A DNA stretch of 64,000 bases from Phycisphaerae bacterium (GTDB taxonomy: Bacteria > Planctomycetota > Phycisphaerae > Sedimentisphaerales > UBA12454). The notes below the pieces were generated by a model. It searched no databases. It saw only the letters and a program-made list of their open reading frames with translations, and was not told where the DNA came from. The DNA is taken from NCBI GenBank assembly GCA_041652575.1, contig JBAZHC010000005.1, forward strand, positions 131,466 through 195,465. The letters are read 5' to 3'. Of this stretch, positions 44,916 to 54,325 are shown piece after piece (within the stretch, counting starts at the first letter, position 1; each line of letters begins with the position of its first letter). Made by a program: the position numbers and the translations under genes.

Positions 44916-45146
44916 CTACGAATAGAGAGCCGCTTTATCAACCGAAAAACGGAAAAAATTATTAAAATTTTGTTAGTCCTTGTAGATTATGAACCTGTGG
45001 GAAAAAAAATTTTTGATTGTATGTTTTTTTTGACTCATATCAATTGTTGGCAGAGTATTCAGGGCAAAAAAAATTCTTTCTGCAGGTTTTGTGAGACCTC
45101 AAACAAAAAAACATTATAGGACGTTGTCAATAAACGATGATGTTAT

Positions 45147-45174
45147 GCAAATTCATACCGTTCGGTATCTTTGC
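45147..45174. other. Hairpin in the nrdJ-glycosidase gap
   Basis: GCAAA at 45147 pairs with TTTGC at 45170-45174, and ATACCG-TT-CGGTAT lies inside. It lies 20 bp beyond the glycosidase stop and may be a weak terminator. The rest of the 382-bp gap (44812-45193) holds the nrdJ control region and AT-rich sequence with no gene seen. Confidence 0.4.
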
Positions 45175-45193
45175 AAATCATTAATTAGATATG

Positions 45194-47311
45194 TTACGGC
45201 ATTTTTTCCAGATTTTCCCATTGCACAACCCATTTTCCGCCTGCCCTGAGCGAAGTCGAAGGGTCAGGAAAGCCGGGGGCGTTTTTATCAGGGCAATTAT
45301 CCCATCCCGCAGCCATCATCGCTACTGCTGTCAGCAATCCTCCATTGCCCGGCAGATAGCAGGGCAAACCTTCTCTTTGATAGTTATGGCCGTTGGGCAG
45401 ATAGATATTTTTTCCGACATCCAGCAAAAGCGACTTAACCGCAAGGTCGCCTCGTCCCAGTCTCGCCGCTGTCATTGCCATCATCGGGTAATCCCACCCC
45501 CATGTATCATCCCATTGCCAGTTGGCCAAAACATATTCCAGTGTTTTTTCCATTATCTTTTTGTCAAGCTGGGGACTTTTAGGCAAAATCCCGAACGCTC
45601 CGAGCATACAGGGATGCTCGCCGTCATCAACTAATGTCGTTTCCTGTTCGATGTATACACCATTTCGAATCGGCCATGGTGCAAGCTGATTGGCGACCTG
45701 TTCCCATTTCGGCTCAGGCTGCATTCCGAGCTTTTTTCGCCATTCATTTGCCGTCAGCAGTCCCCATCGCCAATATGCCAGCTCGAACGTGGGATTTTTA
45801 TTTTGTTCGTAAGTACTTGTGCCGTATTCACGTGCCGAAATCAATGGCGGCCCAAGCTCAAAGCATTTTCGGCCTTCGTTCCAGACCGCATACGACGCCA
45901 TAAATTTTGCGGTCTCAAAGACTATATCCTTATATTTATCAAGGACTTGCGGCGATGGATTATCCCTGTAACACAATTGGGCGTAATAAATAGGATGCGG
46001 CTCTTGCCAGATTAGTAACGGCCCGATACCGGAAGGTGAATCCAGACCCGCAGGATCGACCATTTTCGGCCAGCGGGCGCCTTCATAGCCCTGTCTTTTA
46101 GCGATTTTTTTGGCCTGAGGTAAAATTTTCTCATACCATTCAAGACTTGGCGCCAACAGTTCCATCCGGTTCCATAACGCAAAATTAACTTCGTGCCACC
46201 AGTGCATCTCAAGATGAAACTTGCCGAACCAGCTCGTGCAGGTAAGTCCCGTCTCCGCAGGCGGATATTTTTGAGCGGACTGAATTGCCGTCAGGTATTG
46301 CGAAAGCACAATCCGCCTCTCCAATTCTTTCCATCGCGCATCGGTACTTGCCGAAAGGTCAATAGCACCGCCGGTTGTCCAGAATTTCTCCCAGTGTTTA
46401 ATACTCTTTTGAATAAGTGTATTAAAATCCTGGACGCCTTTTCCCTTCTCACCAAAAACAGCACTGAATTGGCATTTGTTTTTTGATGGTTTAAAGACGT
46501 AATGATGTTTCTGTTTTTCTTCTGCCCGTGTTCCATCGGTAAATTGAATTTTACAGTTATAGACCAGCGAATCCATATCATGCAGAATCTGAATCTGTGT
46601 GTCGGAGATTTTTTTCAGTTTTGTAGTGTGTTTATCCGGCTCGTTCCAATCTGCCGGGTCATTGCCCCATTTACCGTTTGCGTACGGAAACGCGATTTCA
46701 ATCGCCAGCCTGTTTTCCGATATTAAATCCGATTGCACTTCAAAAGCAATATTATCAAGCTCCGGGTCGCAGGCTGTTTTAACCAGTACCTTCTTTCCTT
46801 CAAGCTCAAACGAGCTTGTCAAAATTCCCGTCCACAAATCCAGTTCCTGATGAATGTTTTTTATATCATCGGCGCAGGCATGGGAGCCGTCGGTTTTTTT
46901 AAGAACAAACCCGATGCGTGCAAGACTTATCTGATGAGGATTTGAACGAAGCCAGTCGGCGGACTCTGATTTTTGAATAATATTATATGGGACCAGGTGG
47001 CCGGCGGTGCCGACGTCGACAAAAGTATCTTCCTGTTTGTATCCTTTTGCGTTTTTGAAGCTGTGCCAGCCCCACTCGGCCATCGTTGTCAGCGGTATTC
47101 CTTTTTCGTATGCGTCTGGAAAGGTTTGAAGCCCTGTGATATCGGCTGTGAAAGCAAATCTGCCGTTGCCGATAGACAGCGGTGAAAGAGCGTCAATTTT
47201 TGTCATAACGATTTTGTGCCGGCCAACCAAAGCCTCCCTGTCGATAACCGCTGCGGATTGGGCTGTCATAATGAGCACCGTAAGCAGAAGGATTATTTTG
47301 ATATTCTTCAT
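45194..47311 (-). CDS. Secreted six-hairpin glycosidase-like protein (GH65/GH95-like)
   Basis: The 705 residues begin with a signal peptide (KNIKIILLLTVLIMTAQS). Residues 20-290 are a beta-rich N-terminal domain (LSIGNGRFAFTADITGLQTF). From 320 an alpha/alpha barrel follows, with FHLEMHWWHEVNFALWNRMELL near 385 and GWDYPMMAMTAARLG near 610. This build resembles clan GH-L and GH95 glycosidases; substrate and family are not certain. Near the C-terminus the frame reads through a widespread short repeat (coding PSTSLRAG). It is divergent from the uvrC-like gene. Confidence 0.7.
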   Translation of the reverse strand: MKNIKIILLLTVLIMTAQSAAVIDREALVGRHKIVMTKIDALSPLSIGNGRFAFTADITGLQTFPDAYEKGIPLTTMAEWGWHSFKNAKGYKQEDTFVDVGTAGHLVPYNIIQKSESADWLRSNPHQISLARIGFVLKKTDGSHACADDIKNIHQELDLWTGILTSSFELEGKKVLVKTACDPELDNIAFEVQSDLISENRLAIEIAFPYANGKWGNDPADWNEPDKHTTKLKKISDTQIQILHDMDSLVYNCKIQFTDGTRAEEKQKHHYVFKPSKNKCQFSAVFGEKGKGVQDFNTLIQKSIKHWEKFWTTGGAIDLSASTDARWKELERRIVLSQYLTAIQSAQKYPPAETGLTCTSWFGKFHLEMHWWHEVNFALWNRMELLAPSLEWYEKILPQAKKIAKRQGYEGARWPKMVDPAGLDSPSGIGPLLIWQEPHPIYYAQLCYRDNPSPQVLDKYKDIVFETAKFMASYAVWNEGRKCFELGPPLISAREYGTSTYEQNKNPTFELAYWRWGLLTANEWRKKLGMQPEPKWEQVANQLAPWPIRNGVYIEQETTLVDDGEHPCMLGAFGILPKSPQLDKKIMEKTLEYVLANWQWDDTWGWDYPMMAMTAARLGRGDLAVKSLLLDVGKNIYLPNGHNYQREGLPCYLPGNGGLLTAVAMMAAGWDNCPDKNAPGFPDPSTSLRAGGKWVVQWENLEKMP
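45244..45264. repeat. CCCTGAGCGAAGTCGAAGGG-type dispersed repeat
   Basis: The core CCCTGAGCGAAGTCGAAGGG is a palindrome-like motif seen widely in environmental bacterial genomes. It is recognised by its translations PSTSLRAG and CPERSRRV. Here it sits in frame inside the last codons of the glycosidase gene. Confidence 0.7.
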
Positions 47312-47398
47312 ATTCTATCTAATTATAAAGGAAATTCTTTGTTTAACAAGCATCTGAACAAATTGATATTAACCCGATTATCAGGTACAATAAAATGG

Positions 47399-48724
47399 AT
47401 GGCAGATAAGTTCGAGACAATACGCAAAGAGATTCGCACGTTTCCTACCGGCCCCGGCCTGTATTTTATGAAGGACTCAAAAGGAACGGTTCTTTACATC
47501 GGCAAGGCCGGGAATTTACGGTCGCGGGTCGCCAGTTACTTTCAGCCGTCGGCTGACATCGAATCCAGCCGCGGACCGAGAATCGTCGAGATGGTCGCCA
47601 AAGTCGAAACTGTAGATTTTCTCGAAACTAAAAACGAAGTTGACGCCCTGCTGCAGGAAGCAAGATTGATAAAGGACATCCGTCCGCCGTATAATTCAGA
47701 TTTAACGGACGACAAAACTTTCCCGTATCTCGAAATAATGATGCGTGACGAATTTCCAGGCGTTTATATAACCCGCAAGCCGCAGACCGGCAGCAAGCTC
47801 TTCGGCCCTTTTGCAAACGTCGGCGATTTGAGACAGGCCGCGGTTGTCCTTCAAAAAATATTCAAGTTTCGCACCTGCAAGCTCGAAATTTCATCCTCTG
47901 ACGAAAAACGGCATTTTTTCAGACCGTGTATTTTATACAGTATAAAACAATGTACCGCTCCGTGCGCCGACTACATAAGCAAAGGCGATTACAAAAAAGT
48001 AATAAATGATTTAATTAAATTTCTCAATTCCAAAAGAACTGCGATCTTAAAACAGCTTCAAAAGCAGATGGCAGATGCCTCCGAGTCGAAGGATTATGAA
48101 AAGGCTGCCATGTATCGCGACAGAATCCGCCTGATTGAAAATCTCGATAAACGCGGCTCTGTTACCGAAGACGTCCAGCCGGAAGTTTTCGCGGTCGAGC
48201 CGAGCCAGGCTCTCGAAAAATTACAGCAGCTCCTGCAAAGCACAAATCCTGTTCGTGTAATTGAAGGTTTTGATATAGCTCATATCGCAGGTTCGGAAAC
48301 GGTCGGTTCTCTTGTTCGCTTTATTGACGGCAGGCCGTTCAAAGCAGGCTATCGCAGGTATAAAATAAAAACGGTTAAGGGAATTGACGATTATGCTTGT
48401 TTGAAGGAGGTTTTGCTTCGCCGGTACAGTCACGCCGCGACAGGGCAGGAGCTTTGGCCTGATTTGGTTTTAATCGACGGCGGAATCGGCCAGCTTCACG
48501 CAGCCGAGGACGCCTTTAAGGAATTAAATGTCAAACCGCCGCTTCTTGTTTCAATTGCAAAGAGGGAGGAAATTATTTACATCGCAGGCAAAGACGAGCC
48601 TTTGAAATTATCCGCGACAAACCCTGCAAAAAAACTGCTGCAGTATGTTCGTGACGAGGCGCACCGTTTCGCTCAGCATTATCATCACATTCTCAGAAGA
48701 AAAAAAGTTATCAATGAGTCGTAA
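47399..48724 (+). CDS. uvrC: Short UvrC-like excinuclease subunit lacking the C-terminal HhH domain
   Basis: UvrC makes the dual incisions in nucleotide excision repair. The first in-frame ATG is 47399, giving 441 residues against about 600 in typical UvrC. The GIY-YIG domain is at 18-95 (GLYFM, LYIGKAGNLRSRVASYF). A UVR motif lies near 215 (ESKDYEKAAMYRDRIRLIE). The RNase H-like domain follows, with EGFDIAHIAGSETVGSLV near 290, LVLIDGGIGQL near 370 and RDEAHRFAQHYHHILRRK at the end. The helix-hairpin-helix tail is missing. Signature residues of both nuclease domains appear present, so it may be functional. Confidence 0.88.
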   Translation: MADKFETIRKEIRTFPTGPGLYFMKDSKGTVLYIGKAGNLRSRVASYFQPSADIESSRGPRIVEMVAKVETVDFLETKNEVDALLQEARLIKDIRPPYNSDLTDDKTFPYLEIMMRDEFPGVYITRKPQTGSKLFGPFANVGDLRQAAVVLQKIFKFRTCKLEISSSDEKRHFFRPCILYSIKQCTAPCADYISKGDYKKVINDLIKFLNSKRTAILKQLQKQMADASESKDYEKAAMYRDRIRLIENLDKRGSVTEDVQPEVFAVEPSQALEKLQQLLQSTNPVRVIEGFDIAHIAGSETVGSLVRFIDGRPFKAGYRRYKIKTVKGIDDYACLKEVLLRRYSHAATGQELWPDLVLIDGGIGQLHAAEDAFKELNVKPPLLVSIAKREEIIYIAGKDEPLKLSATNPAKKLLQYVRDEAHRFAQHYHHILRRKKVINES

Positions 48725-48756
48725 TCCGGTTTAATGTAAATAGAAAATTATATCTA

Positions 48757-50679
48757 TTACTCATCAGTTCTGAAAGACGATGCCGGCAGAGATTCCTTAT
48801 TGTATAAATTTGCGCCCTCAGGATTATCTGCCCATGCGTATCTAACGGCGACGGGATTTTCGATATTTTCGTTCCATACCATAACCTTGTCGCCGGAGAT
48901 TTCCGCCTTCGCCCATACAAATTTTTTATCAGCGCCTGCGATTGCGAAATATTTCAATTCGCCGCCTTTGGCGACTAATCCGCCGCCGATATTTGTAAAT
49001 ATAAGAATGATTTTATTTCCTTCTATTTTCATCGATTTATATATCGGGCCTGAATATACAACTTCTTTTTCGCCATAAGCGATTTTTTCGGCCGCAAGTG
49101 CGAGCCGTTTACCTACATCTTCTTTATTCAGCGGATGAATATCGTTCCATTCGCCGATATCGCTAATCACCGCCATACCTGTATTGGGAACGGCAAGTGT
49201 TTTAAGCTGCTGCTGTCTCAATTCTGCCCAGCCGCTTTCAGATGGCTCATTTTTTGCTTCCATAAAATTAGCCAATTGAACATATAGAAATGGGAAATCG
49301 CCTTGGCTCCATTTTTCTCGCCAGTCAGTTATCAAGGCCGTAAACAGCTTCTGATATTCCTGCGGTTTCCCTGCATTTGATTCGCCCTGGTACCATATTA
49401 CGCCTTTTATTTTATAATTTAAGAGCGGCGCAATCATTCCATTATATAAACCAAGCGGCTGCCATTGAACAAAGGTCGGCCCCGGCAGCGGGTCCATTGT
49501 GGCGCCTAATTTATATTGCCACTGACCTTTTAAGTCGATTGTCTGTCCCGCAACTGTAAGTTCATAAGGCTTGTCCGTAACGAAACCGCCTCGACCGGAA
49601 TTATTAATAACTCTAACGACAATAATATTCTTTCCTGTCTTGAGCCTATCTGCGGGAATATCGTATTTTCTCGGCGGATACTGATACGATGTCGTTCCGG
49701 CAAATTTGCCGTTAACATAAACCGTATCGGCGTCAACAATTCTGCCAAGTTCAAGCCTGGCCGGTTTGCCGACCATAGAAGCGGGCACATCGATTTCTTT
49801 TCTGAACCAGACAGCGCCGTTTACTTTTCCTAATTCATAATCTGCCCAGTAACCGGGCACATTCATTGTCGCCCATCCTGATGAATCAAAATCCGGGTCG
49901 AACCATTTTGCCATGCCTTTATCGATTTTGTTAAGCTCGCCATACCACGCATCGCTGACGGCCTTATCCTTTTCTTTGATTTGATTGATGTAATTGCTGT
50001 CTTTATATTTATCCGCCGTTTGCAGATATTCGGGAAATGCCTTTAAAGCGCCTTCGCTCATCCACGCCTGCGCAGGCGAGCCGCCCAAACTTGCGTTAAT
50101 TAAACCTATGGGAATATGATATTTTTCATATAATTCTTTGGCGAAGAAATATCCTACAGCCGTAAATTGCAAAACGCTCTCAGGATTTGCCGATTCCCAT
50201 TTCCCGGATTCCAGGTCTTCATGTGGTATCTTAAAATCATATATTTTAGGAACAATGAATTGTCTGATATTACTGTTATCTGAATTTGCGATTACGTCAG
50301 GGTATTTATCTTTCACCCTGGCCATCGGCAGTTCCATATTCGATTGACCTGAACATACCCATACATCGCCTATTAGTATATTTTTTAAAGTTATATGGTT
50401 GGTTCCGTCAATTTCCATATTATATGGGCCGCCCGCTTTTAATTTGGATAATGTTACCGCCCACTTACCATCCGCACCGGCCGCGGTATTATATGTTTTG
50501 CCGTTAAAGTTTACCGTAACTTTTTCATTCGCCTCGGCCCATCCCCAAACCTTTATATTGGTGTCTCTTTGAAGCACCATTCCATCGCTCACAAGAACAG
50601 GAAGCCTGACATTGCAAAAGGCTGTCTGAAAAATTATCAATGCGATACAGAAACCCAGTTTGCTTGCATTTATTTTCAT
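48757..50679 (-). CDS. Secreted sialate O-acetylesterase family protein
   Basis: These enzymes remove O-acetyl groups from sialic acid or other glycans. The 640 residues start with a signal peptide (KLGFCIALIIFQTAFC). The SGNH-type catalytic serine is in VCSGQSNMELPM near 110. A jelly-roll insertion spans 250-400, with WFRKEIDVPASMVGK. The segment GVIWYQGESNAGKPQEY lies near 430 and the catalytic histidine region IGEWNDIHPLNK near 515. It is the last gene of the darTG-ligA-SWIM-ribD run (16 bp after ribD) and may support glycan use together with the nearby glycosidase. Confidence 0.9.
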   Translation of the reverse strand: MKINASKLGFCIALIIFQTAFCNVRLPVLVSDGMVLQRDTNIKVWGWAEANEKVTVNFNGKTYNTAAGADGKWAVTLSKLKAGGPYNMEIDGTNHITLKNILIGDVWVCSGQSNMELPMARVKDKYPDVIANSDNSNIRQFIVPKIYDFKIPHEDLESGKWESANPESVLQFTAVGYFFAKELYEKYHIPIGLINASLGGSPAQAWMSEGALKAFPEYLQTADKYKDSNYINQIKEKDKAVSDAWYGELNKIDKGMAKWFDPDFDSSGWATMNVPGYWADYELGKVNGAVWFRKEIDVPASMVGKPARLELGRIVDADTVYVNGKFAGTTSYQYPPRKYDIPADRLKTGKNIIVVRVINNSGRGGFVTDKPYELTVAGQTIDLKGQWQYKLGATMDPLPGPTFVQWQPLGLYNGMIAPLLNYKIKGVIWYQGESNAGKPQEYQKLFTALITDWREKWSQGDFPFLYVQLANFMEAKNEPSESGWAELRQQQLKTLAVPNTGMAVISDIGEWNDIHPLNKEDVGKRLALAAEKIAYGEKEVVYSGPIYKSMKIEGNKIILIFTNIGGGLVAKGGELKYFAIAGADKKFVWAKAEISGDKVMVWNENIENPVAVRYAWADNPEGANLYNKESLPASSFRTDE

Positions 50680-50695
50680 ATCATTCTCCTTCTTT

Positions 50696-51766
50696 TTATT
50701 TTACAAATCCTGTTAGTCTGACATTTTTCCCGAATAATCTTTTATCGCTGTAACTGTTTTTGAGACAATTATAAATTTTTTTCATAAGTTGCGAAGATTT
50801 TACCCTGCCTTTTTTGCCGAGTCTTTCTCCTGACGTATAAACAATAATTTCATCGGCAAGTTTTTGTTTTATAAAGGATGTTATTACCTTTTCTCCGCTT
50901 TCGACAAGAACCTGCTGAATATTTCTTTTGCCAAGCTCGTTAAGAACGGCTTTTAGATTTATTCCGTCTTTATTTTTTTTGATTTTTATTGTTTCCACGC
51001 CTTTTGCTTTAATTTTCTTTGAAACTGTTGCGAAAATACAGACAGGCGATTTATTGGCAGTTTTTATTAAATTAGAGTTTAAGGGGATTCTTAATTGACT
51101 GTCGAGGACAACTCTTAGCGGCTGCCTTCCATTGTCCGGTCTTACCGTCAGCATCGGGTCATCATCGAGAACGGTATTTATGCCGACAAGAACAGCATGG
51201 ACTCTTTTCCGAATCTTTTGAACATTTTTTCTGCTGGCTGAATTACTTATCCATCTTTTTTTATCGCTTCGAGCCAGAAAGCCGTCTTTGCTTTGCGCCC
51301 ATTTGACAATGACCCATGGCCTTTTTGTTTTGGCGAATTTAAAAAACGGAGCGTTTAATTTTTCAGCTTCTTTTTCGCAACCTCCGGTTTCAACTTCAAT
51401 GCCTGCTTGTTTGAGGATTCTAAAACCCTTACCGCCGACTTTCTTTGTCGGGTCTTTGACTGCAGCGACGACTTTTTTAATACCGGCTTTGATAATAGCG
51501 TTTACGCAGGGCGGCGTTTTCCCGAAATGACAGCACGGCTCAAGCGTAACATACATTGTCGCCCCGGCAGGGGACTTTTTGCAGTTTTTCAGAGCGTTTA
51601 TTTCCGCATGCGCCCCGCCGAATTTCTTATGATATCCTTTACCGATGATTTTGCCGTTTTTGACAATTATAGCTCCAACCATCGGGTTAGGTTCAACGCT
51701 TCCTTCGCCTTTGCGAGCAAGTTTCAATGCTAATCGCATAACACTGACTGACGCTGACTTTAACAC
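50696..51766 (-). CDS. ribD: Riboflavin biosynthesis protein RibD
   Basis: RibD is a bifunctional deaminase and reductase acting on the pyrimidine intermediate of riboflavin synthesis. The 356 residues have the zinc deaminase signature GGAHAEINAL near 50 and LEPCCHFGKTPPCVNAI near 75, followed by the reductase domain from 145 (PWVIVKWAQSKDGFLAR, then GINTVLDDDPMLTVR near 195). The length is usual. It starts 3 bp after the SWIM-type gene. Confidence 0.95.
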   Translation of the reverse strand: MLKSASVSVMRLALKLARKGEGSVEPNPMVGAIIVKNGKIIGKGYHKKFGGAHAEINALKNCKKSPAGATMYVTLEPCCHFGKTPPCVNAIIKAGIKKVVAAVKDPTKKVGGKGFRILKQAGIEVETGGCEKEAEKLNAPFFKFAKTKRPWVIVKWAQSKDGFLARSDKKRWISNSASRKNVQKIRKRVHAVLVGINTVLDDDPMLTVRPDNGRQPLRVVLDSQLRIPLNSNLIKTANKSPVCIFATVSKKIKAKGVETIKIKKNKDGINLKAVLNELGKRNIQQVLVESGEKVITSFIKQKLADEIIVYTSGERLGKKGRVKSSQLMKKIYNCLKNSYSDKRLFGKNVRLTGFVK

Positions 51767-51769
51767 TGA

Positions 51770-52135
51770 CTAACACCGACTTTCTGGTTTGTTCAAAATT
51801 GCCTTTTCTAAATTTTTCTTCGCTTTTTCTATATTCATTTTTGTTTTTTCCAAAAGTTCTTCGGATTTATTTATCTCAGACAAAAGCAAAGGGATTTGTG
51901 TTTTTTGTAAAAGATTGCTGATTTCTTCTAATTCACCTTTCTGATTTTTGTCATATAGAATTGAATCATTACCAGCTATAATCTGCCTTACGTGTTTACA
52001 TAATTTTCGGTTATCTCCGGCAGGGCAGGAACAAAAAACGGCTATTTTATTTTCTTCAAAGCAAAAACTGACTGTATAGTGGGTATCAGAAGAACTACTT
52101 TTAGCTAATATCTCGATATTCTTTATTAATCCCAT
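51770..52135 (-). CDS. Small SWIM zinc-finger-like protein
   Basis: The 121 residues contain CSCPAGDNRKLCKHV near residue 35, which fits the SWIM zinc-finger pattern CxC-xn-CxH. A beta-rich start (HYTVSFCFEENKIAVFC) precedes it, and a C-terminal coiled coil rich in E and K follows (residues 75-115). SWIM domains bind DNA or proteins. The start overlaps the ligA stop by 10 bp and ribD follows after 3 bp, so it is inside a tight operon. The role is unknown; an accessory of DNA ligase or of the DarT-like protein is only a guess from position. Confidence 0.65.
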   Translation of the reverse strand: MGLIKNIEILAKSSSSDTHYTVSFCFEENKIAVFCSCPAGDNRKLCKHVRQIIAGNDSILYDKNQKGELEEISNLLQKTQIPLLLSEINKSEELLEKTKMNIEKAKKNLEKAILNKPESRC

Positions 52136-54312
52136 AAAGTATGCTCTTTTTTTGGCTGATTTTTTTTCTTAATGAGTTCGAGAAATTTATCTTCATTAAT
52201 AACTTTAACATTTAATTCATATGCTTTATCAAGTTTGCTGCCCGGATTTTCGCCTGCTAATACAAAGTCAGTGATTTTACTAACACTTGAGCTTGTCTTG
52301 CCACCAGCCTCTCTAATTGCCTCTTCGATTTGCTGTCTGCCGAAGTTCACAAATGTTCCAGTTATAACAAAGGTTTTTCCTGCCAATTCATCTTTTTTTT
52401 CAGTCTTTTTTGGTGGTTCTAGGTTAATCCCTGCTAATATTAATTCATCTATTATTGCTTGATTTTTAGGGTTTTCTACATAACCACAAAGACTATTGAT
52501 CATTTCATCGCCTATGTCTTTTAATTTCTCATTTTTCTTTAATTCTTTAAGTTTTTCTTTATATTCCTCTATGCCGATGTCATGTCTAGCGAGTTTTTTC
52601 TTCAATATATCTTTTTCATCTTTTGTTTGCTTCTTAACTTTTTTCAAATCTTCTTTGTTAGCAGATAGTACTTTTTCTATTTTGCCAAAATAATTCGCCA
52701 GAGTTTGTGCGGACTGTCCTCCAATGTGTCTAATTCCTAATCCTGCTAATAATCTCCATAAGGGCCTATTTTTACTTTCTTGGATTGCTTTAATAATATT
52801 ATCTGCGCTTTTGTCGGCCATTCTATCAAGTTCAAGTAAATCCTCTTTCTTTAGTTTGTAGATGTCGGCTGGATTTTTTACTAATCCTGCTTCAATCAAT
52901 TGATCTATAAGAGCTGGCCCAATGTTTTCTATATCCATCTGGTCACGACCAACGAAATATATTAATTTCTCTCTTAATAAGTTTATACAATTTTTATTTG
53001 TACATATATAGCTATGTGTTTCTTTGCTTTTATTCGTGAGTTCTTCTTTTTTACCAGCCCTTTTTTTTGTAATTAACTCTATTCTTTCACCACAAGAAGG
53101 GCAAACTTCAGGCTTTTTAATAGGTTCAGTACCTTCAGGCCTGTGTTCTTTTTTTACTTCCACGACCTGTGGGATAATTTCACCGGCTTTTTCAATTATT
53201 ACAGTGTCTCCTTCTCTGACATCGAGCCTGTCGATTTCATCGAAGTTATGCAGACTTGCTCTTTTTACGGTTGTACCCGCCAGCAGCACCGGCTCGAAAT
53301 TCGCCACTGGTGTGAGAATTCCCGTTTTGCCGACCTGTACATCAATTGAGGTAACTTTTGTTTGTGCCTGCTCTGCCGCATATTTATATGACATACACCA
53401 TTTCGGCGCCCTGCCGGTCGTGCCGAGAGTTTCATAATATTCAAGCTGGTCAACTTTTATCACGAGCCCATCAATCTGGTAATCGAGATTATATCTATGC
53501 TTTTCGAATTTTTCGCAAAGCTTTATTACTTCATCAATATCTTTCGCTTTTGTTGTGTTTTCATTTATTGGCAGGCCGAACTCTTTTAATTTTTCAAGAT
53601 TTCCAAAATGTGTTTTCGCGATTTCTTTGTTCGTTTCGCCCAGCGAGTACGCGAAGAATGATAAATTTCTTTTTGCTGTAATTTTAGGGTCAAGATTCTT
53701 TAACGAACCAGCAGTGGCATTTCTCGGATTGGCAAACAAAAGTTCACCGTTTTCTTCTTTTTCCTCGTTGAGTTTCGCGAAAGCCTTTTTAGGCATATAT
53801 ACTTCGCCGCGAACTTCAAGCACATTCGGTGGATTATCCCGCAATTTAAGCGGTATAGATTTTATCGTTTTTATATTGTGTGTGACATCATCGCCTTTAG
53901 TGCCGTCGCCTCTTGTTGCACCCAAAACTAAAAGTCCTTCTTCGTATCGAAGGCTCATTGCAACGCCATCGATTTTCAGTTCTACAACATAACTGTAATT
54001 CTTGAGTTTTTTAGCAACTCGTATATCAAATTCTCGTAAATCTTTTTCGTTGTATGTATTATCAATACTGAGCATTGGTTTTGCGTGAGTAACCTGTTTG
54101 AATCCTTCGATTGGCTCTCCGCTGACCCGCTGAGTAGGGGAGTCGGGCGTTATAAATTCGGGGTTCTGCTGTTCAAGTTTTTTAAGTTCATCGAGAAGCT
54201 GGTCGTATTTCTGGTCGCTGATTTGCGGCTGATTCAGGACGTAATATGAATAGTCGTGTTTGCGGATTTGCTCCCGCAGCGATTTGATTTTTGCTGAAAT
54301 ATTAGATTTCAT
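52126..54312 (-). CDS. ligA: NAD+-dependent DNA ligase
   Basis: LigA seals nicks in replication and repair. The 728 residues have the Ia domain, the adenylation motif VVELKIDGVAMSLRYE near 113 (lysine of KxDG), the OB fold with VQVGKTGILTPVANFEPV near 325, a four-cysteine zinc finger (CPSCGERI and CTNKNCIN near 410-440), helix-hairpin-helix repeats and a C-terminal BRCT domain (GKTFVITGTFVNFGR). A lysine-rich insertion lies roughly at 575-610, explaining the length above the usual 670. The 3 prime half is notably AT-rich. Confidence 0.96.
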   Translation of the reverse strand: MKSNISAKIKSLREQIRKHDYSYYVLNQPQISDQKYDQLLDELKKLEQQNPEFITPDSPTQRVSGEPIEGFKQVTHAKPMLSIDNTYNEKDLREFDIRVAKKLKNYSYVVELKIDGVAMSLRYEEGLLVLGATRGDGTKGDDVTHNIKTIKSIPLKLRDNPPNVLEVRGEVYMPKKAFAKLNEEKEENGELLFANPRNATAGSLKNLDPKITAKRNLSFFAYSLGETNKEIAKTHFGNLEKLKEFGLPINENTTKAKDIDEVIKLCEKFEKHRYNLDYQIDGLVIKVDQLEYYETLGTTGRAPKWCMSYKYAAEQAQTKVTSIDVQVGKTGILTPVANFEPVLLAGTTVKRASLHNFDEIDRLDVREGDTVIIEKAGEIIPQVVEVKKEHRPEGTEPIKKPEVCPSCGERIELITKKRAGKKEELTNKSKETHSYICTNKNCINLLREKLIYFVGRDQMDIENIGPALIDQLIEAGLVKNPADIYKLKKEDLLELDRMADKSADNIIKAIQESKNRPLWRLLAGLGIRHIGGQSAQTLANYFGKIEKVLSANKEDLKKVKKQTKDEKDILKKKLARHDIGIEEYKEKLKELKKNEKLKDIGDEMINSLCGYVENPKNQAIIDELILAGINLEPPKKTEKKDELAGKTFVITGTFVNFGRQQIEEAIREAGGKTSSSVSKITDFVLAGENPGSKLDKAYELNVKVINEDKFLELIKKKNQPKKEHTLWD

Positions 54313-54325
54313 AAATTATCGGTTT

